DNA of 64,000 nt from Argyresthia goedartella. Its lineage: Eukaryota > Arthropoda > Insecta > Lepidoptera > Argyresthiidae. Positions 1 to 9,983 of the stretch are shown one piece after another. The notes beneath the pieces were generated by a model. That model made no database searches, was not told where the DNA came from, and saw nothing but the letters and a program-made list of their open reading frames with translations. Where the stretch lies: the NCBI GenBank assembly GCA_949825045.1, contig OX463827.1:4238501-4302500 (forward strand). Reading direction: 5' to 3'. Every line of letters starts with the position of its first letter. Position 1 is the first letter of the stretch. The translations under genes and the position numbers were made by a program.

Positions 1-2
1 AG

Positions 3-1100
3 GACCTTGTTGTGGTGAAGAATGATTTCGAGAAAGAGATGTTCAGCAGACTCGGAGTATTGACTAGGGGACGCACTGATCACCTTGCACGGAATTTCCG
101 CACGTAGATAGATAGCGACGTCCCCATCGGCCTTCCCGACTCTGTCGTTCCTGTACAGCCTGTAACCTGGAAGGGAATACAATGAGGATGGCAGCGAGGG
201 TTTGAGGAACGACTCGGAGACAAGAATGCCGTCCACGCATTTTTCACTAAAAGCATCGAGCAGGTCCGGATAGCTGGAATGGATGCTTTGTGCATTTATA
301 TGTACGATGTTTAGATTTTTCTCCACACCACCAAAGACTTGAGCACCCTTCCTGGTCGTGACGGTCTTGATGGCGCTGGAGTTCACGCTCGCTGCAGGCT
401 TCTTTGCCGAGTCGGATGATGGCGGCAGGACGTCCTTACTCGGATACCTAGACGTCAGCGGCTGTAGGTCACCCATGCACTTAACTTTGTGACGTGACTT
501 GTCTGGCAGCGCAACGATGATCCTGCCTTCGGAGGTCCAGACGCTGCTCATCCCGAAGTGCCTGCGCGCCGCTGCGAAGACTTGGTGGCGCGTTTTTGTC
601 AGAAATTCGGTCACAGTTGTGCCCGAACCCTTGAGCGCCTTTTTCAGTCCCCACACCTTGCTACGGGCTGCCACTGTTGAGAAGCGAACAAGCAGGGGTC
701 TGGTTTTCGCCCCCTTAGCACCTAGCCGGTGGACCACACTGACAGCACCAATGCACTCGTCCGACACCTTAAGTTGGTCAGTGAGTAATAACCTCAAAAC
801 AGCTCCTGGCTCTTCATCAGCTACTTCAGGCACACCATGCACCAGCAGCACCTTCCGCCTGGAGGCTGTCTCATGCCGGTCCAATCCCAGTGTCAAGAGC
901 GCCAACTGTGATTTTAGCATGGCAAGGCACTTCCATATGAGGACTTTGAAATTTGAAAACTCACTTGCTAGGCTAGCCATGTTCTTCGGGGCAGGAGCAG
1001 GTGTAGCTGCATGCAGCTCATTTTCATATCTGTCCATCCGCTCTCCGAAGGACTTAACAATGTTTTCCATGTTTTTTGCCAGCTCAGCATGCAGATCCAT
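3..1100 (-). pseudogene. LINE copy with ORF1 fused in frame to ORF2 endonuclease (open at window edge)
   Basis: Read from the ATG at 1100, the minus strand stays open for 366 codons to the window edge. The first ~250 residues match ORF1 of the intact LINE at 54215-54994: an N-terminal helical segment, then KVLLVHGV, VVHRLGAKGAKTRPLLVRF and an EFLTKTRH segment. Just after TRKGAQ, near position 335, the frame runs into the apurinic-endonuclease start of ORF2 (NIVHINAQSIHSSYPDLL, ILVSESFLKPSLP, YRNDRVGKADG), which matches residues from about 49 onward of the ORF2 at 55546. The ORF1 C-terminus, the ~550-bp inter-ORF spacer and the start of ORF2 are missing. The simplest reading is an internal deletion that happened to keep frame. 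The RT domain, if present, lies outside the window. High confidence in homology; function unknown. Confidence 0.85.
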
Positions 1101-1401
1101 TGTTGCAAGGATGTTTGTGTTATTTAAGCGTTAATGTAAGATAAATAATTGAAAATGTGATTGGTGAGAGTCAAGGTCAGTATTCTATTAATAAATATTC
1201 ATACAGATTTTTAATGAATTTAAAATTAGGGAGCTACTAAATATGACTTGTAGTTAGGACTACCCTCCAAGAGTCCGAGAGAGAGAGAACTCGTAAAAAT
1301 ATCAAGTTGAAATTAATGTCTGGTCTTTTGATTGTTTAAGTTGTGAAAACATTGAAAATATAGGTCAAGAAAATTAAAAGATACCGCCGTTTATGTCACA
1401 A

Positions 1402-1556
1402 TTTCACGAACTCTGGCGCTGCAGTTGTCCCGGGTTCGATCCCCAGCTGGGGATAAAAACAGGTCTTGGAAGTGTATATGTATGTGATGTCGCTGTTTCT
1501 GGTTCCCACAAAACAGGGTATCCTAGTGTGGGGCCAGAGGCAATGTATGTGTGATA
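1402..1556 (+). mobile_element. SINE-A copy, tRNA-derived
   Basis: Contains the tRNA-like B box GGGTTCGATCCCC, the linker CAGGTCTTGG, the body GTGATGTCGCTGTTTCTGG and the 3' motif CCTAGTGTGGGGCCAGA. The same order recurs at 18822, 30366, 36756 and 37621, which defines the family. The 5' head is truncated and the A-box region is degenerate. Confidence 0.8.
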
Positions 1557-1629
1557 TAAATGTTTATTTTTATGTTTAAAAATTCGTTTGATACTTGCAA
1601 GGGAATCCAAACCTATAAGATTATTTTTG

Positions 1630-1752
1630 TTGAGCTAGAGTCATGAAATTTGGCAATGGAAAAAATGGAAAAACGATATTTATAGTTCTTTGAAAAAAAA
1701 TGGGGTTTGTGCGGAACCATCGGCGTACGAGTCCAACTCGCACTTGGCCGGT
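1630..1752 (-). repeat. 5' fragment of the GTACGGAACCC dispersed repeat
   Basis: On the minus strand it begins ACCGGCCAAGTGCGAGT and continues through GGTTCCGCAC, matching the head of the longer copies at 5800 and 45410. It is divergent and lacks the GACGGACGG tail. Confidence 0.65.
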
Positions 1753-1920
1753 AGCCGCTTGTCACGAAAACATAAATAATTGAATAAATAACCGACTAAT
1801 CAGGTGTACAATTGTGCTTCTTCCAACCCGTACAGGAAAAGGCATGACGTCACCCTTTATAATAAGGCTCTATCCACTATGTCCACCAAACGAACATAAG
1901 GCTGGTAATAAAATCCAAAA

Positions 1921-2081
1921 CTTCTGTAGGGTTATGGTGCGAGAGGTCCCAGCTTCGAATCCCGGGGGGGAGAAAGAAGGAATAATTCCCAGGTCTTGGT
2001 CAGGTTTCCGACGTTGCAATTTCTGGTTCTCACGACACAGGTAACCTAGTGTGGGGCCAGAAGAAATGTATGTGCCTGTAT
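1921..2081 (+). mobile_element. SINE-A copy, degenerate
   Basis: Shows GCGAGAGGTCCC, TTCGAATCCC, CCCAGGTCTTGG, TTTCTGGTTCTC and CCTAGTGTGGGGCCAGAAG followed by TGTATGTGCCTG. The order matches SINE-A, with substitutions in the body. Confidence 0.75.
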
Positions 2082-2174
2082 GAATAAGCCTCTACAGCAA
2101 CAAATAAAGAACTACACAAGATTTTATAAATTAAAGGAGGTCCCCATAGCAGAGACATGATTTTATATCTGCCC

Positions 2175-2220
2175 CTGAGAGTTACCTAGTGCGAGGCCAG
2201 AAGCAATGTATGTGCCTGTT
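2175..2220 (+). mobile_element. SINE-A 3' end fragment
   Basis: Only the terminal CCTAGTGCGAGGCCAGAAG and TGTATGTGCCTG are present, about 95 bp after the previous SINE-A. It is either an independent truncated copy or a duplicated 3' end. Confidence 0.6.
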
Positions 2221-2224
2221 AGTT

Positions 2225-3842
2225 TAAAACCAAAAAAATAACTGCATTCATATGCCCTATAAAGCGTTATTGTATTTTTAAGGGCATACGCAATTTCCCA
2301 CCACTTCATCCTCGGAGATGCCAACAGCATTCTTATTAGCATAGCGCGCAGTTAGGAGTACATAAGCCATTACAATAATAGTTTTCCGGATTTTTTCAAC
2401 ATTACACGCCGGCATAAGGAATGTTCCCGCAAGAAGAGTAATTAAGGCTGGATGCGCCGTCCCAATAGGATCTTTGTGTCGTTCGTCTTTTTAACCTACA
2501 TAGAAATGACGGTTTATGGTTTTTTGGTAGTAGAAAAGCAGAATATGACATATTACACCTACTTTCTAAAAGTATTTTTTTTTATTTTACTAGGACTAGT
2601 CAATGTCCATTTTCATGCCCAATTTTATCTTTTACTTCTTCGTATTGGTACTTGGTATTCTACACAGATTCTATTGTGACAGAATTGTTGTTTTCATCGG
2701 AGACGTCATTTTGAATTACCATTTCGTCAACACAACAATATAAAAAAATCTGCCGAAGGGGAAATGACAAATTATTTAGTATCGGTATCAAAACACCAAC
2801 ATAACTAAAACATATTTAATAAAATCTCCGAAAAAGCGCATATTAAAAAGACGGACAGGTTATTGTTGGTTAAAAAGAAGAACGAAACCTTTTGCTTTTC
2901 ATATCATGTGAACTTTAATACCATGGCATAAGGTTCCAAATAGCGATGCATTAAAAATACATTGGCAAGGGGGATAGTATCGTGCATTCTGTTAAATATA
3001 GTCTAAGCCGTGTCTATCTCTAACCCAAGGTCTATAACAAAAGCTCTTTGAAACGTGAAAAGTCTAAGTTCGTTAAAAGTTTGAAATAAGACGGATAAAG
3101 TATAAAGTGATCACCTATTTACTTATTTAATCTATACAAGTGAGTATAATAAAAAACTCCATGAAAAATGTATTTATGGTTATTTTGATGCCTTAAGAAT
3201 TTCGAAAACAGTCACTTCGTCGATTTTTGTGTTACTTAACCATAAAACATTTATAAACTTACAGAGAACCAGAACCTGTGCCGTGGCAACCAGAATCAGC
3301 GGCATCACACACATATAAACATAGACATTGACATATGTTTATTCACTGAATAAATTATAGAAGAAAACACATATTTTCTAAACAAAAAAGAAAAGAGAAT
3401 GATGATATGCCTCGCCAGTAAAATGGCTCTAACTCACATAGGCTACAACGGGGCTGCAGCGCTGATTTTCAGTCAAACCCATCTAAACATCAAAGACATA
3501 TAGTTAAATTGACTGTGGGCGTCTCCATACCTTAACCTCTTGCGCCCGCATGGCCGTCAGGGCTGCCAATGTCATAAGGATGTGCTGATAAGGGGAAAAC
3601 AATGAGTTGTCATACGCAGCGATGTACGACGTACGTAGTGTACGAGTACGAGGCTTCTGTTCATTTCATGTTAATCCATGGTTGTATCATCTATCGTACT
3701 CTAAGTACACAAAATGGGAAAGATAGACTTATATAAGATTTATTTGTGAGCACAGGTAATAATATACGATATATCAATTAGATGCTAAGGAAATATTAAG
3801 AGAAACATTCAAATATTTTTTTATACTTACGGTTACCTGTCA
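2225..3842. other. No recognisable feature
   Basis: AT-rich sequence with stop codons in all frames apart from short chance ORFs. I see no domain, SINE box, LINE tail or tandem repeat. Confidence 0.4.
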
Positions 3843-3956
3843 ATATACACATATATACGAAAATATCATGCATGTAAGAAATATACATATATATACGAAA
3901 ATATCATGCATGTAAGAAATATACACATATATACGAAAATATCATGCATGTAAGAA
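3843..3956 (+). repeat. Tandem repeat, 38-bp unit x 3
   Basis: Three adjacent units at 3843-3880, 3881-3918 and 3919-3956, each with ATATACGAAAATATCATGC and ending TGTAAGAA. Units 1 and 3 appear identical; unit 2 differs by about one base. The last unit runs straight into a LINE C-terminal fragment. Confidence 0.9.
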
Positions 3957-4200
3957 AAAACGTAGCTTTATATAAAACTGTAGGTGATAGTCATACAATT
4001 AACACAAGAAATAGAAATAGGTTAGCACTATCATTATTTAGACTAAATAAAGTAGGCACATCATTCATGGGGCACTGTATTCGCTTCTTCAATAAAATAC
4101 CACAGTCATCATTGATACTTCCTGAAAAGAGGTTCAAAAACTATGTAAAAAATGAGCTGATAAGAAAGTCCTACTATATAATATTTGGATGATAAAACTG
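3944..4200 (+). pseudogene. LINE ORF2 C-terminal fragment (CR1/Jockey-like tail)
   Basis: The frame reads TRNRNRLALSLFRLNKVG, then FMGHCIRFFNKIP and ending KNELIRKSYYII. This pattern (surface-exposed basic stretch, hydrophobic IRFFNKIP, terminal KSYY) is typical of the extreme C-terminus of CR1/Jockey-group ORF2 proteins, and resembles the end of the ORF at 14517 (HLKNFLIHKSYYNIK). The first codons come from the 38-bp tandem repeat, so the apparent start is not genuine. Upstream RT sequence is absent; this is a dead 5'-truncated insertion. Confidence 0.65.
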
Positions 4201-4411
4201 CATGGTCCATAGCATCTCATCGCACAGAAATTGGACGAGGGGCGATGGATCAAATCTATCACTCGCCGGCGAATTTTCTTAGACCGAAACCAGTACCTAT
4301 TGTGAAGTCACTTTGTTAAAAAGAAGGTATGGGGGAGTTTCTTACCGTTTATTCTTTATCCCGATGCCCACCTTCCGAAACGGTTTAGTCTTTTTGTATA
4401 TAAAAAAATAC

Positions 4412-4878
4412 TTATAGATAACTATATGTCATTCGCCGAGCATCCTCTCTGGTTGTTGAAATGGCTAGCCCTGAGCACTTCTTCGAGATTGCTGCCTTAA
4501 CAGCTTCGTCAGTTGTTGCCAGAATCTTCGGGACGGCGTTGCCACGCACTAGGAACAGAGTGATGAGAAAGGGAACGTCCAGGGTTGTAGCTTCGTTGGT
4601 GTACTGGCACGTGACCCCATCCAGAATCAGTGGCACCAGTTCCTGGTCGTCGTACATGGCAAGCTTACCCGCCACCACAGTCGCCATCCTTCTGGGGTCA
4701 AAGCCCTGGTAAGCCACCACTTTGGACACATGTCCGATGTTCTGCCACATCTCATCGCTCAGTCGCAGCCTGACCAGGTTGTTCATGACGCCCGCAGCAG
4801 GGTCCCCCCCATGGCTCTAACAAGAGCCTTCATCTCTTCTTCGGTGACATTGAGAACGTTCTTAACACGGGAAAACAT
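4412..4878 (-). pseudogene. Endogenous bunyavirus-like nucleoprotein fragment
   Basis: A minus-strand ATG at 4878 opens a short frame that is lost at a run of seven G residues near 4804-4810. The neighbouring frame then continues (124 codons, to 4412). The motifs VAYQGFDPRRM, FLITLFLVRGN and a following KIL segment are in the order seen in the N-terminal half of tenuivirus/phlebovirus nucleoproteins. The C-terminal half, including any LTLxR motif, is missing. It differs strongly from the N-like copies at 34086-36635 (VAYIGFDAKK, ERGNN), so it is a separate capture, probably from another virus. LINE-B lies directly downstream on the plus strand. The homopolymer frameshift and truncation mark it as a pseudogene. 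The virus-family call is by motif only. Confidence 0.7.
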
Positions 4879-5044
4879 CTTTTCGCTTTAGATTTGTATA
4901 AAGAAAGTATGAGTTTGACTTTGACTAAGATAATTTATTTATTTATATTCAATAAAAAATGAATCAGAATCTGGTCAATTAACCGATGACAGGTAAGTCT
5001 TTTGAGCTCAGAGTTTCGCCACGAGGCGCACAATTAGTCATATG

Positions 5045-5805
5045 TTATCATCCGCGGGCTGTTAGGAACATAAGACAAAACACGGATGTGGCTATATCTA
5101 GGCTAATATATTTTAATTACTTTCATATTGTCATGTACTTTTGTACCTTGTTGTGGGGGAAAGCAAGCGGATATTCAAAATATTTTAATTTTACAGAAAA
5201 GAGCTATTCGAGCAATTCATAATTTAAAAGGAAGAGACTCCTTAAGAGAGCTTTTTAAGGAAATTGTCATACTTACTGTACCTAGTGAATTTATTTTTGA
5301 AACTATAATGTATGAACGCAAGAACCTTACAACATTTTCCAAACTTAGCGATAGCTGTAATGTTTATGAAATAATCACAGACTAGTAGCGCCCCGGTTTA
5401 GACTCGCGAAGGTTAGCAATTCTTTCTCGGTTCAGTGCATCCTTTACTATAATAAGATACCTCTGGAGATTGTGAAATTGCCATTTGAGCAATTTAAAAA
5501 GCATGTTAAAGTGACTTTATCGAAAAAGGGATATTACAATGTTCAAGATTACTTAAATGACGGGATGTATGGGGTTAATCTGGCTCAACACAGACCTATC
5601 TGTTAATAACTTTGTAATTATTTATTCCTGCTTATCAATTATGGTAATTAATATTGTAATATTTCTTAAGCACATTTTTTTTTTTATTGATCTAAAAATC
5701 AATCTGTGGGAATGTCTATGGCCTTTTTCTCCTACAGTGGTCAAATGTAGAGAAGAGACAAAAAATGACGTTTGACAAATATATGTATCTATAGTAATAA
5801 AAAAA
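5045..5805 (+). pseudogene. LINE-B copy, 5'-truncated, with 3' UTR
   Basis: Broken frames encode AVRNIRQNTDVAISRL, then ILQKRAIRAIHNLK and LRELFKEIVILTVPSEF, the ORF2 C-terminal thumb region of a CR1/Jockey-like LINE. The 3' UTR contains CTCAACACAGACCT, then CTCCTACAGTGGTC and TAGTAATAAA. The same sequence recurs at 33189-34034, 26925-27270 (tail) and in tails at 36640 and 53790. Frameshifts near 5150 and 5385 rule out function. It abuts the viral nucleoprotein fragment on the left and a GTACGGAACCC repeat on the right. Confidence 0.8.
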
Positions 5806-6206
5806 CCGGTCGAGTGCGAGTCTAAATCGCGCACGAAGGGTTCCGTACCACCGTTCAATGGAAGCGATGGTGTGGAGTGAATAGTTTGGATTTTACACAG
5901 CAAAATATTGTTTACAAAGTTATTGGTGCGGTTACTTTCACACTCCATGTACGTAACCAGGTGCATCCATAAGTTTGTATGTGGTATTGAAAGAATTGTT
6001 GTATGGGAGCCCCGTTAAATATTTCTTTTATCCTTTTTTTTAGTATTTGTTGTTATAGCGGCAACAGAAATACATAATCTGTGAAAATTTCAACTCTCTA
6101 GCTAGCTAGGTTCTTGAGATACAGCCTGGTGACAGACGGACGGACGGACAGCGAAGTCTTAGTAATAGGGTTCCGTTCTTACCCGTTGGGTACGGAACCC
6201 TAAAAG
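5800..6206 (+). repeat. GTACGGAACCC dispersed repeat, long copy
   Basis: Starts ACCGGTCGAGTGCGAGTC, continues through GAAGGGTTCCGTACC, TTGTTGTTATAGCGGCAACA and GACGGACGGACGGACAGCG, and ends GGTACGGAACCCTAAAA. Other copies are at 45410 and 62605, with fragments at 1630, 13418 and 20775. I believe this is a widespread lepidopteran repeat. A (TTTGA)n-like run follows at 6208-6245. Confidence 0.85.
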
Positions 6207-6207
6207 T

Positions 6208-6245
6208 GATTTGATTTGATTTATTTGATTGATTTGATTTGATTC
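6208..6245 (+). repeat. (TTTGA)n-like microsatellite
   Basis: Imperfect TTTGATTTGATTT repeats of the kind that form the 3' tails of the LINEs at 14128 (minus) and 60965. It may be an orphan tail or may belong to the preceding repeat. Confidence 0.7.
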
Positions 6246-6339
6246 ATGCGGATACGTAATTCAAATGTTTTTTTTTTAAGTTAGCCTCCACGGTGTTACA
6301 CTACTGGGCTAAGGCCGCACCGTTTCTAGCTCACATATC

Positions 6340-6775
6340 TCCAGCTAAAGCTTCAACGATCCACCCTGGCCGGAATTAATCCAGGTCGTCCCTCCATCTT
6401 CTTCAGGGCCTTTCCCTACGCCGGTGTCTGTCTGTAGGCATCCATTCAGTGGCTGATTTCGCCCATTTGTCCGGATCCATTTGACAGACATGTCCATCCC
6501 AGTTCCATTTGAGTCTGGCGTTTTGTGCGCCTTCGTCGACTATGCCAGTTTTGGAGCACTCTATATCGTTCCTAACGCGATCTACACGTTTAATACCCAG
6601 AATACTGCGCCCCATCCAAACCTTGAGTTTGGACTTCTGATGCTCGGTCAGCGCCCAAGTTTGTGCGCCGTAAGTTAGGTTGGGCAGGATGCTCATGTCA
6701 ACGAGTTTGCGCTTCAGGACAGTGGTGGGCTGCCCTTCATCAGCTCCTTCAGGGACTATAAGGCGTTCGAAACAC
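6340..6775 (-). pseudogene. RTE-like LINE, ORF C-terminal fragment
   Basis: The minus frame reads VLKRKLVDMSILPNLTYGAQ, then TWALTEHQKSKLKVW, RSILGIKRVDRVRN, KTGIVDEGAQNARLKWNWDG and HVCQMDPDKWAKSATEWMP. This is the region after the RT domain of RTE/BovB-type retrotransposons (YG-E/Q-TW, LG..R.DR.RN, KW.W.GH..RM..DRWA). The reading frame ends in a stop shortly after GLIPARVDR, so the copy is truncated at both ends and has no RT or endonuclease core. Family assignment is by motif and fairly secure; clade less so. Confidence 0.8.
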
Positions 6776-6810
6776 GTCTTTCTGATTCAGATAAATATAA
6801 ATAGATCTAG

Positions 6811-7075
6811 CCTATGAATGTCTCCACCGAGGGACAAAGGCCTTTACCCGGATACGAGTAACAATAAGCCATACTCCGCCACGCTAGCTCAGTGCGAGTT
6901 TTACGACCACTACCATGTAGCGATAGTAGCCGGGACCTACAGCATATCGTGTCATCCGAAACACTGAACATCCGATTATATACTTAAGATAAATTAAGTA
7001 TCTCATTGGTTCATGGTCAGGTTTCGGACCTGCATCTCCTGTGTGAGAAGCAAGCGTTAAACCCATAAGACCTCG
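6811..7075 (-). mobile_element. SINE-J related copy with tRNA-like head
   Basis: On the minus strand the 5' part holds a tRNA-like segment (A-box-like TCTTATGGGTTTAACGC, B-box-like AGGTCCGAAACCTG). The body shares GGTCCCGGCTACTATCGCTA with SINE-J, and the 3' part has CTCGTATCCGGGTAAAGGCC. The terminal module is shared with the jockey-like LINE ending near 26110, which implies mobilisation by that LINE. Confidence 0.6.
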
Positions 7076-7109
7076 CTCCGTAATTCAGATAAATTTATTG
7101 TTGTTATTA

Positions 7110-7160
7110 TTAGCCTACATCATCCCACTGCTGGGCTAAGGCCTCAGATATTCAGAATTC
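7110..7160 (+). repeat. RTE-type 3' UTR fragment
   Basis: Contains TAGCCTACATCATCCCACTG and CTGGGCTAAGGCCTC. The second motif is also found next to the RTE fragment at about 6300-6325, suggesting a shared RTE-like tail. Confidence 0.5.
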
Positions 7161-8265
7161 AGATAAAACTAAAAAAATATAATTTAAGTTGATTTCAGAT
7201 TAATATGAAGTCACCTTGGTAGCTTTTTTAAATATATAGGTACTTTTATCACTAATAAAAGGTTAAGAAAAGGCAAGGTACGTCGTCTTAACAATATTGT
7301 AAGGTGTAACATAAAGCGTTTTAAAACAAAGCTTTGTTATAGAGTTAATTTTGAGCAATTTTCACAATACCCATTTGATCAGAGCTGGACGATCTCTATT
7401 CCACTTCTCGATACCTTTGAGCAACAAACCGATAATCTTGCCTAAACAGAGTGAATTCTTCAAAAACAACTGCCGTTACCTAAGTTGTTAGACAGCCATT
7501 AATTTAAGAAGTCAATTTGGATTGAGTATCATTTCATCATTTATAGTAGTGGTAAAATACGAATATGCAGCAAATCATTTTACCTCCCACGCACGTCGTA
7601 CATTACCTATCAACTAACAACTACCGAGTAACGATATAAATCTGTACATCTGCAAGGAACTGGCTGTTTAACCTTGGCGGGAGCTGAGTTTACGCTGAGT
7701 TCCAAATTTAAACGTTGCACTTCCTTTTGATCTTTGAAGAGACATGCGCTTGCGCGGGCGGGCGCTTCTAATACGAATACAAGATGCAATTTGTACGTGT
7801 CGCGGTTGGTAACGGGTGCCAATGTGTGTACTCGATTTGTCCTTAACTGGCAAAACATCTTTGTTTGTGTCACATCAATCTTTGATGTGATAACAAAAAC
7901 TAGGATCACTCGATGACGGTTTTCACATTCACTCACAAAGACTTCTTTAAACATAAATACACAAAATTTCACTAGAAACTTGTCGAAATTCAGTTAAGAA
8001 ATAAGATTATTTCCCAAAATTCTAATTACGAGAAAAATTACATACAATTGGTTTGACATTAGTGAAGGGGAAATGTGAATTAAAGAACGAAATTGAACGA
8101 ATGAATGAAATATACGGTAACGAAGGATTTGTTATTAAAATATGTAAAAAAAAACAAAAGAAAGTGGGTAACACCCAGCAAATGCCGAGTTCCTGTGCAC
8201 GGGACTTTGTCATCGCAGGTACGAACGACGTGACACAGTGGAATTTTTTTTAGGTTCATAGACAG
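7161..8265. other. No recognisable feature
   Basis: AT-rich. The overlapping frames between 7610 and 8280 have no recognisable motif and contradict each other by strand. No repeat family was recognised. Confidence 0.35.
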
Positions 8266-8447
8266 AGGTACCTTCATTTTTTAAACTCGGAATTCTGATC
8301 TGACAATTTGTTGTAGGACAGGTATTATCTATACAAACAAAATTTGTAATGTAGGAAAGGTACCTTCATTTTTTAAACTCGGAATTTTGATCTGACAATT
8401 TGTTGTAGGACAGGTATTATCTATACAAAAAACATTTGTAATGTAGA
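8266..8447 (+). repeat. Tandem duplication, 92-bp unit x 2
   Basis: Units begin AGGTACCTTCATTTTTTAAA at 8266 and 8358 and share CTGACAATTTGTTGTAGGAC and TTGTAATGTAG. They differ by only a few bases, so the duplication is recent relative to the surrounding sequence. Confidence 0.9.
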
Positions 8448-8574
8448 AAAAATCTGTAGGGTGCGGGCTTATCGAGGAAATAAATATTGAAAAAAATAAT
8501 GTACGGAGAAAATTACCTTTATTTTTTTTCTAAAAATGGTTATTTTGTTTGACGCATCACCTTCGTCTCCTATC

Positions 8575-8640
8575 CTTCACGGTTTGCTGGAAGAAATCTT
8601 TTATTAGAGTAAGCTCGCCTTTCTATGCTTTTTTCTCAAA
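8575..8640 (+). repeat. Orphan LINE 3' tail with hairpin
   Basis: GGTTTGCTGGAAGAAATCTT followed by a TTATTAGAGT arm and AAGCTCGCCTTT. It matches the 3' UTR of the intact LINE near 58648. No ORF2 precedes it. Confidence 0.75.
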
Positions 8641-8712
8641 TAAGCTATCTGTATTATTTTATGTGAGTACCACAGACCATAGATTAAAATAGACGGATGA
8701 CTCAAACATTCT

Positions 8713-8962
8713 CAGTCGTTTATTTAGAATTTTGATGTTAGGTGCGACTTGATTAAATTAAGTTATTATAGCTTCTTCTTCTGTGGAGTTAATATTATCG
8801 GTGAGGTATAATTCGCACTTCGAAAAATTTAATTCAAGGCCTATTTTCTTAAATTCTGATGTGCGGTGTTCCAGATCTATTAGAATGGTGTTAACTTTGC
8901 CTCCTATGGTCCCGTCATCCAGATACCAGATGTTAAATTTGGAATTTAGACTAACCGTGGCT
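8713..8962 (-). pseudogene. R2-like LINE, RT fragment (duplicate of 11290-11552)
   Basis: The minus frame encodes LDDGTIGGKVNTILIDLEH followed by IGLELNFSKCELYL, the region beginning at the YLDDGT catalytic box. Apart from a hairpin insertion in the other copy, it matches 11290-11552 closely, including CGTTTATTTAGAATTTTGAT at the boundary. Only ~250 bp is present. Confidence 0.75.
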
Positions 8963-9059
8963 CAGCTTTTGCTCGCAAGGCAGCACGCCTGAGGAGGCCT
9001 CACTGCGGCCTGAGGCACTCGTGTGAGGCTGCCTCGCTCAATCTGGACCCAGCTATTAT

Positions 9060-9640
9060 ACCAATATTTAAATTAAAAAATAACGCAGTGGTCTACAAAT
9101 GTTGCCATAATTTATTTTCAACATTAATATGTTTCGGTAGTTACCTAACTGTTATAACAATTTTCGCATCACTCTTATTTTTCCTACCTACAAAAAAACA
9201 TAAGTTGAAAAACATATATATATATATTTTGACATGGCAATACATCGTCATTGCCGTAAATTTAAACCTTCATTCCTCTCTGCGCTTCGCTTGATGTCGT
9301 AAGTTACTGGTGTACTCTTACGTTCCTTGATTTTGAAAAACCTGTTTTTCTTTTGGACTTGTGTTTGCTCTGTGTTATTCTCCCGGACTGTCGACTTCTT
9401 GGCTACTCTTCAAGGACTTCGAACCTGGGTTATATTAATTATAATATTATAAGTTAAAATAGGTAGGTATTTTGTTGAGGCGACGCTTGTTTTTCGTAGT
9501 GCCGAGAATTGGCCTTGGAAACAACTGTAAGCGTAGAGAAGCGTAGTATGTCAAGATAGTTGGTGGCTATGTCATTTCGAGTGTAGAAGATAATTTGTGT
9601 GTTTTATTGACGTTCTGTGTTTCGTTAAGACACGTTAAGC
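9060..9640. other. No recognisable feature
   Basis: AT-rich, with a short (AT)n run near 9212. I see no coding motif or repeat family. Confidence 0.35.
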
Positions 9641-9642
9641 TG

Positions 9643-9795
9643 CAGGTTCGGCTACTATCGCTACTTTGTAGTAGTAGTCATAAAACTTCTTCGTCATCCC
9701 GCACTGAGCCAGCGTGATCTAGTGTGGCTCAATGTTACTCGTATGCGGGTAAAGGCCTTTACTCTTCAGTGCGGTGATTAATTGGCTAAATTTGT
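9643..9795 (+). mobile_element. SINE-J 3' portion
   Basis: Contains GCAGGTTCGGCTACTATCGC, then GCACTGAGCCAGCGTG, GGCTCAATGTTACTCGTATG and GGTAAAGGCCTTTACTCTTC, matching the 3' half of SINE-J at 44931-45297 in opposite orientation. The 5' half is missing. Confidence 0.7.
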
Positions 9796-9961
9796 TACTA
9801 TCGATTATATCGATTATAGCCATAATCATAGGTAATGAATAATAACATGGCTTTTTCATGTACCTATGGTGTGTATACTCTAACCAAATACATAATACTT
9901 ATAGTTCTAGTTACAACATTTAGAGTGACTAGCTAGTAGGCGGAATACAATAACAAGGAAC

Positions 9962-9983
9962 TCCATATAAATTTATATGGAGG
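9962..9983. repeat. 22-bp perfect palindrome
   Basis: CTCCATATAAA and its exact reverse complement with no spacer. Function unknown. Confidence 0.85.

Noticed and set aside
499..1134. 211-codon plus-strand ORF
   Set aside because: It is the antisense shadow of LINE ORF1, which is open on the minus strand with recognisable motifs.
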